Shown here in pieces: positions 62,047 to 64,000 of a stretch of 64,000 nt of DNA. The DNA is taken from the NCBI RefSeq assembly GCF_001597725.1, contig NZ_LUTR01000016.1:1-64000 (forward strand), in the 5' to 3' direction. Within the stretch, counting starts at the first letter, position 1, and every line of letters starts with the position of its first letter. The position numbers and the translations under genes were made by a program. The notes below the pieces were generated by a model. That model worked only from the letters and a program-made list of their open reading frames with translations. It was not told the DNA's origin and did no database searches. Source of the stretch: Neptuniibacter marinus (lineage in GTDB: Bacteria; Pseudomonadota; Gammaproteobacteria; Pseudomonadales; Balneatricaceae).

Positions 62047-62469
62047 ATGAGTCCTTGGTTAACGAACTATATTACTGTCCTTGAGTCGCTTAGTTCTGCT
62101 GATTTACCTCGGTTGCGAGCATGTATCTCTGAGGACATTAAATTTAAAGACCCCTTTAACGACACGAGTACTCAGGATGAGTTTATTGCCATTATGGATG
62201 ATATGTATTCACGTCTTGATAACGTTCATTTTAAGGTCCACAGCTCAGCAGAATATGAACGTGAGGCTTTTATTGAATGGACCTTCTATGGAGAATCGAA
62301 ACTGACAGGGACATTTAGTTTTGTTGGTACAAGTAAGTTAATATCAGATCAACGTGGAAAGGTTACACACCATTTTGACTATTGGGATGGTTCAGCGTTA
62401 ATGGAGAAAATCCCACTGATAGGCTTCTTTATTCGTCAATTAAGAGGCCGCTTTTCACATAAAAATTAA
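62047..62469 (+). CDS. NTF2-like (SnoaL-like) protein
   Basis: The 140-residue protein has an NTF2-like cone fold pattern: SSADLPRLRACISEDIKFKD, PFNDTSTQDEFIAIMDDMYS, then IEWTFYGESKLTGTFSFVGT and VTHHFDYWDGSALMEKIPL. Such proteins occur in the RpoE-ChrR stress clusters beside SDR genes. An ATG at 62035 gives four more codons; GGAA before the ATG at 62047 supports the shorter form. It is the last gene of the operon. Confidence 0.82.
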   Translation: MSPWLTNYITVLESLSSADLPRLRACISEDIKFKDPFNDTSTQDEFIAIMDDMYSRLDNVHFKVHSSAEYEREAFIEWTFYGESKLTGTFSFVGTSKLISDQRGKVTHHFDYWDGSALMEKIPLIGFFIRQLRGRFSHKN

Positions 62470-62552
62470 CTTTATGAGTATGTCTTAGTAAATGCGTAGA
62501 ATAGGTTAGTTGATGTTAGGGAAATAGGACTTGCTACATAAATGGATTCATT

Positions 62553-62993
62553 TTGAATAGATTAAGCTTTTTCTGTATATCACTGGGCACCGCCTGTTTA
62601 GTGAACAGTGTATCTTTGTATGCAGATTCACTTGCTCCGTTTACGAGTGATGGTTGCAGCGCCTTTCCTGATGGAACCATGCAACACCGCCAGTTGTGGT
62701 TAAAATGCTGTACGGCGCATGATTACGCGTATTGGAAAGGGGGAACCTATCAAGAGCGAGTACAAGCAGATAAAGCCCTCAATCATTGTGTTACTGAAGT
62801 AGGTGAGCCAGAACTCGCATTATTAATGTTAGCGGGTGTGCGGGTTGGAGGCACTCCTTTTTTCCCTACAACATTTCGCTGGGGGTATGGTTGGCCCTAT
62901 CCTCGAAACTATAGGGCGCTTACTCCCGATGAGCTGGGGCAAATTCGAAAACTGTCAATGAAAGCGTATATAAACTATCAACTGGAAAAATAG
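62553..62993 (+). CDS. Secreted protein with phospholipase A2-type CCxxHD motif
   Basis: The 146-residue protein has a signal peptide (SFFCISLGTACLVNSVSLYA) and the motif WLKCCTAHDYAYWKGGTYQE, in which CCxxHD is the active-site signature of secreted phospholipases A2; DGCSAFPDGT before it could form part of a calcium loop. Further cysteine and helix residues follow (ADKALNHCVTEV). The start is TTG with a weak ribosome-binding site. It may be a small phospholipase; activity is not proven, and the family has many uncharacterised bacterial members. Confidence 0.7.
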   Translation: MNRLSFFCISLGTACLVNSVSLYADSLAPFTSDGCSAFPDGTMQHRQLWLKCCTAHDYAYWKGGTYQERVQADKALNHCVTEVGEPELALLMLAGVRVGGTPFFPTTFRWGYGWPYPRNYRALTPDELGQIRKLSMKAYINYQLEK

Positions 62994-63243
62994 ATCTACG
63001 CTCTAGTTTTTATTATCTATTTTAAGCTATTATTTTACCACTGCTTATAGTTAGCAGTTCAGCATCAAGGATTGTGCTGTCTCTTCATAGAGTGTTTTCT
63101 TTCCTTGTGTCTTTTACTTGTTAGTGGTTTAGGCACATTCTCACATATGCATTTATGTTGTGCTTTTTCCTTTGACCTGTATTTATATATGAAGTTATAG
63201 ACGTATCACTATCAAAAAAATAATTTAGAGCAGGGTAGGGAAT

Positions 63244-63777
63244 ATGAAAACGTGCGCATTGGTCATCGGACATAAAAAAAATTCACCTGGAGCCGTTAAT
63301 GAGCGCCGTAAACTCACTGAATTTACATTTAATGAGGCGCTGGCAAGTGAGATCGAGCGGGCGGTTGTAGGGGTGAATATTCAGCGGGTTTATAGACGCA
63401 CATACACATCACTACCTGATGACTTAAATGAGCTAGACCCTGATTTTATACTTAGCCTTCACTGCAATGCGTTTAATAAAAGCGCTTCTGGGACAGAAGT
63501 GCTCTATTACCATCGTTCAGCCTTAGGTAGACAAATGGCTGAAATTCTACAGCAGCAGTTAGTTTACGCGCTTGATTTGCCCAATCGAGGCGTTAAACCA
63601 AAAAACTCTGAAGATAGAGGAGGTTATCTTTTGCAAAAGACTTATGCGCCTTGTTTAATTGCTGAACCTTTCTTTATAGACAATGATCAAGATCTTGAGG
63701 TGGCATCGACCCATTATTCCGCTCTGATCGATGCCTATGCGAGAGGGATAGAGGAGATGGCTGAACTTATCAGTTAA
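63244..63777 (+). CDS. N-acetylmuramoyl-L-alanine amidase (Amidase_3), no signal peptide
   Basis: The 177-residue protein has the Amidase_3 pattern: VIGHKKNSPGAVNERRKLTE (zinc histidine region), FILSLHCNAFNKSASGTEVL (second histidine), and CLIAEPFFIDNDQD (catalytic glutamate). It lacks a signal peptide and wall-binding domain, as in phage- or stress-type amidases. It would cut peptidoglycan amide bonds if it reached the wall. A GCAGGGTAGGG region precedes the ATG. Confidence 0.85.
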   Translation: MKTCALVIGHKKNSPGAVNERRKLTEFTFNEALASEIERAVVGVNIQRVYRRTYTSLPDDLNELDPDFILSLHCNAFNKSASGTEVLYYHRSALGRQMAEILQQQLVYALDLPNRGVKPKNSEDRGGYLLQKTYAPCLIAEPFFIDNDQDLEVASTHYSALIDAYARGIEEMAELIS

Positions 63778-63874
63778 TATCTATCCATCGGATAAAACTG
63801 ATCTGCTTCATTCTAATAATTGCTACACCTATTTGTTAAGATAGGTGTAGATAATTTTATTGAAGGGGATTAAT

Positions 63875-64000
63875 TTGTCTAATCAATTATTAGAAACTTT
63901 GTGTGATTTAGTAACGGAAGCCCATACGCGTATTCAAAAGAACTTTAGCCACCTTGATCCAATTGTTGGGGTTAGCCAGAGTATGAGAAAGAGCGGGGTT
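63875..64000 (+). CDS. Partial gene at the window end, unknown
   Basis: A TTG behind a GAAGGGGA ribosome-binding site opens a frame that runs off the end of the window. The 42 visible residues begin LSNQLLETLCDLVTEAHTRI and continue QKNFSHLDPIVGVSQSMRKS. The sequence looks helical and soluble. I cannot assign a family from this piece. Confidence 0.55.
   Translation, partial: MSNQLLETLCDLVTEAHTRIQKNFSHLDPIVGVSQSMRKSGV

Overview
The window looks like chromosomal DNA of a marine gammaproteobacterium of the Oceanospirillales type. This is an inference from gene content: a complete phenol hydroxylase and catechol meta-cleavage pathway, a type III glutamine synthetase, a sodium/solute symporter, a class II IlvC and ArfA. 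No ribosomal RNA or other marker gene is present to fix the genus.

Layout. 1-3.4 kb holds small single genes on the plus strand (membrane protein, GFA-type enzyme, GNAT acetyltransferase, YdeI-like protein) followed by two genes broken at homopolymer runs. 3.4-6.3 kb is a minus-strand sulfonate/nitrate-type ABC importer with a DsrE-like gene. 6.8-14.7 kb holds a diguanylate cyclase, a CMD-family protein, a symporter with a coupled 33-codon ORF, a decayed GGDEF fragment, and a small plus-strand cluster ending in a 5'-nucleotidase. 14.7-27.6 kb holds mostly conserved genes: glnN (with sigma-54 and NtrC-type sites upstream), arfA, an acetyltransferase, a site-2 protease, rhlE, a repeat-built lipoprotein, a DnaJ-related protein, a mutarotase, modF and ilvC. 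At 27.9 kb is an initiator tRNA, followed by about 2.8 kb bracketed by two near-identical terminator repeats. That segment contains a tRNA-like remnant, a decayed hipA and an intact PQQ dehydrogenase gene, and looks like an acquired segment.

30.8-57.2 kb is the centre of the window. A minus-strand operon runs from dmpQ (ferredoxin) through dmpB, C, D, E, F, G and H, an extra membrane-anchored ABM-domain gene, and dmpI. Facing it is a plus-strand operon dmpKLMNOP for the six-subunit phenol hydroxylase. Together they convert phenol to catechol, open the ring at the 2,3 bond and end at pyruvate and acetyl-CoA. A DmpR-type sigma-54 activator lies between them, and a second DmpR-type activator sits beyond the lower operon with GlcG-like and luciferase-like genes. 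Both catabolic promoters carry clear -24/-12 elements, each preceded by a tandem operator-like motif repeated at exactly 30 bp. A third sigma-54 promoter lies in front of the next plus-strand operon (YCF48-like lipoprotein, RND/MMPL transporter, DUF1302, DUF1329), which places this poorly characterised envelope system in the probable phenol regulon. A chemoreceptor gene follows.

59.6-62.5 kb is a five-gene operon (DUF2878, chalcone-isomerase-like, DUF3833, SDR, NTF2-like) resembling part of ChrR-type photooxidative stress clusters. The window ends with a PLA2-motif secreted protein, a signal-less amidase and a partial gene.
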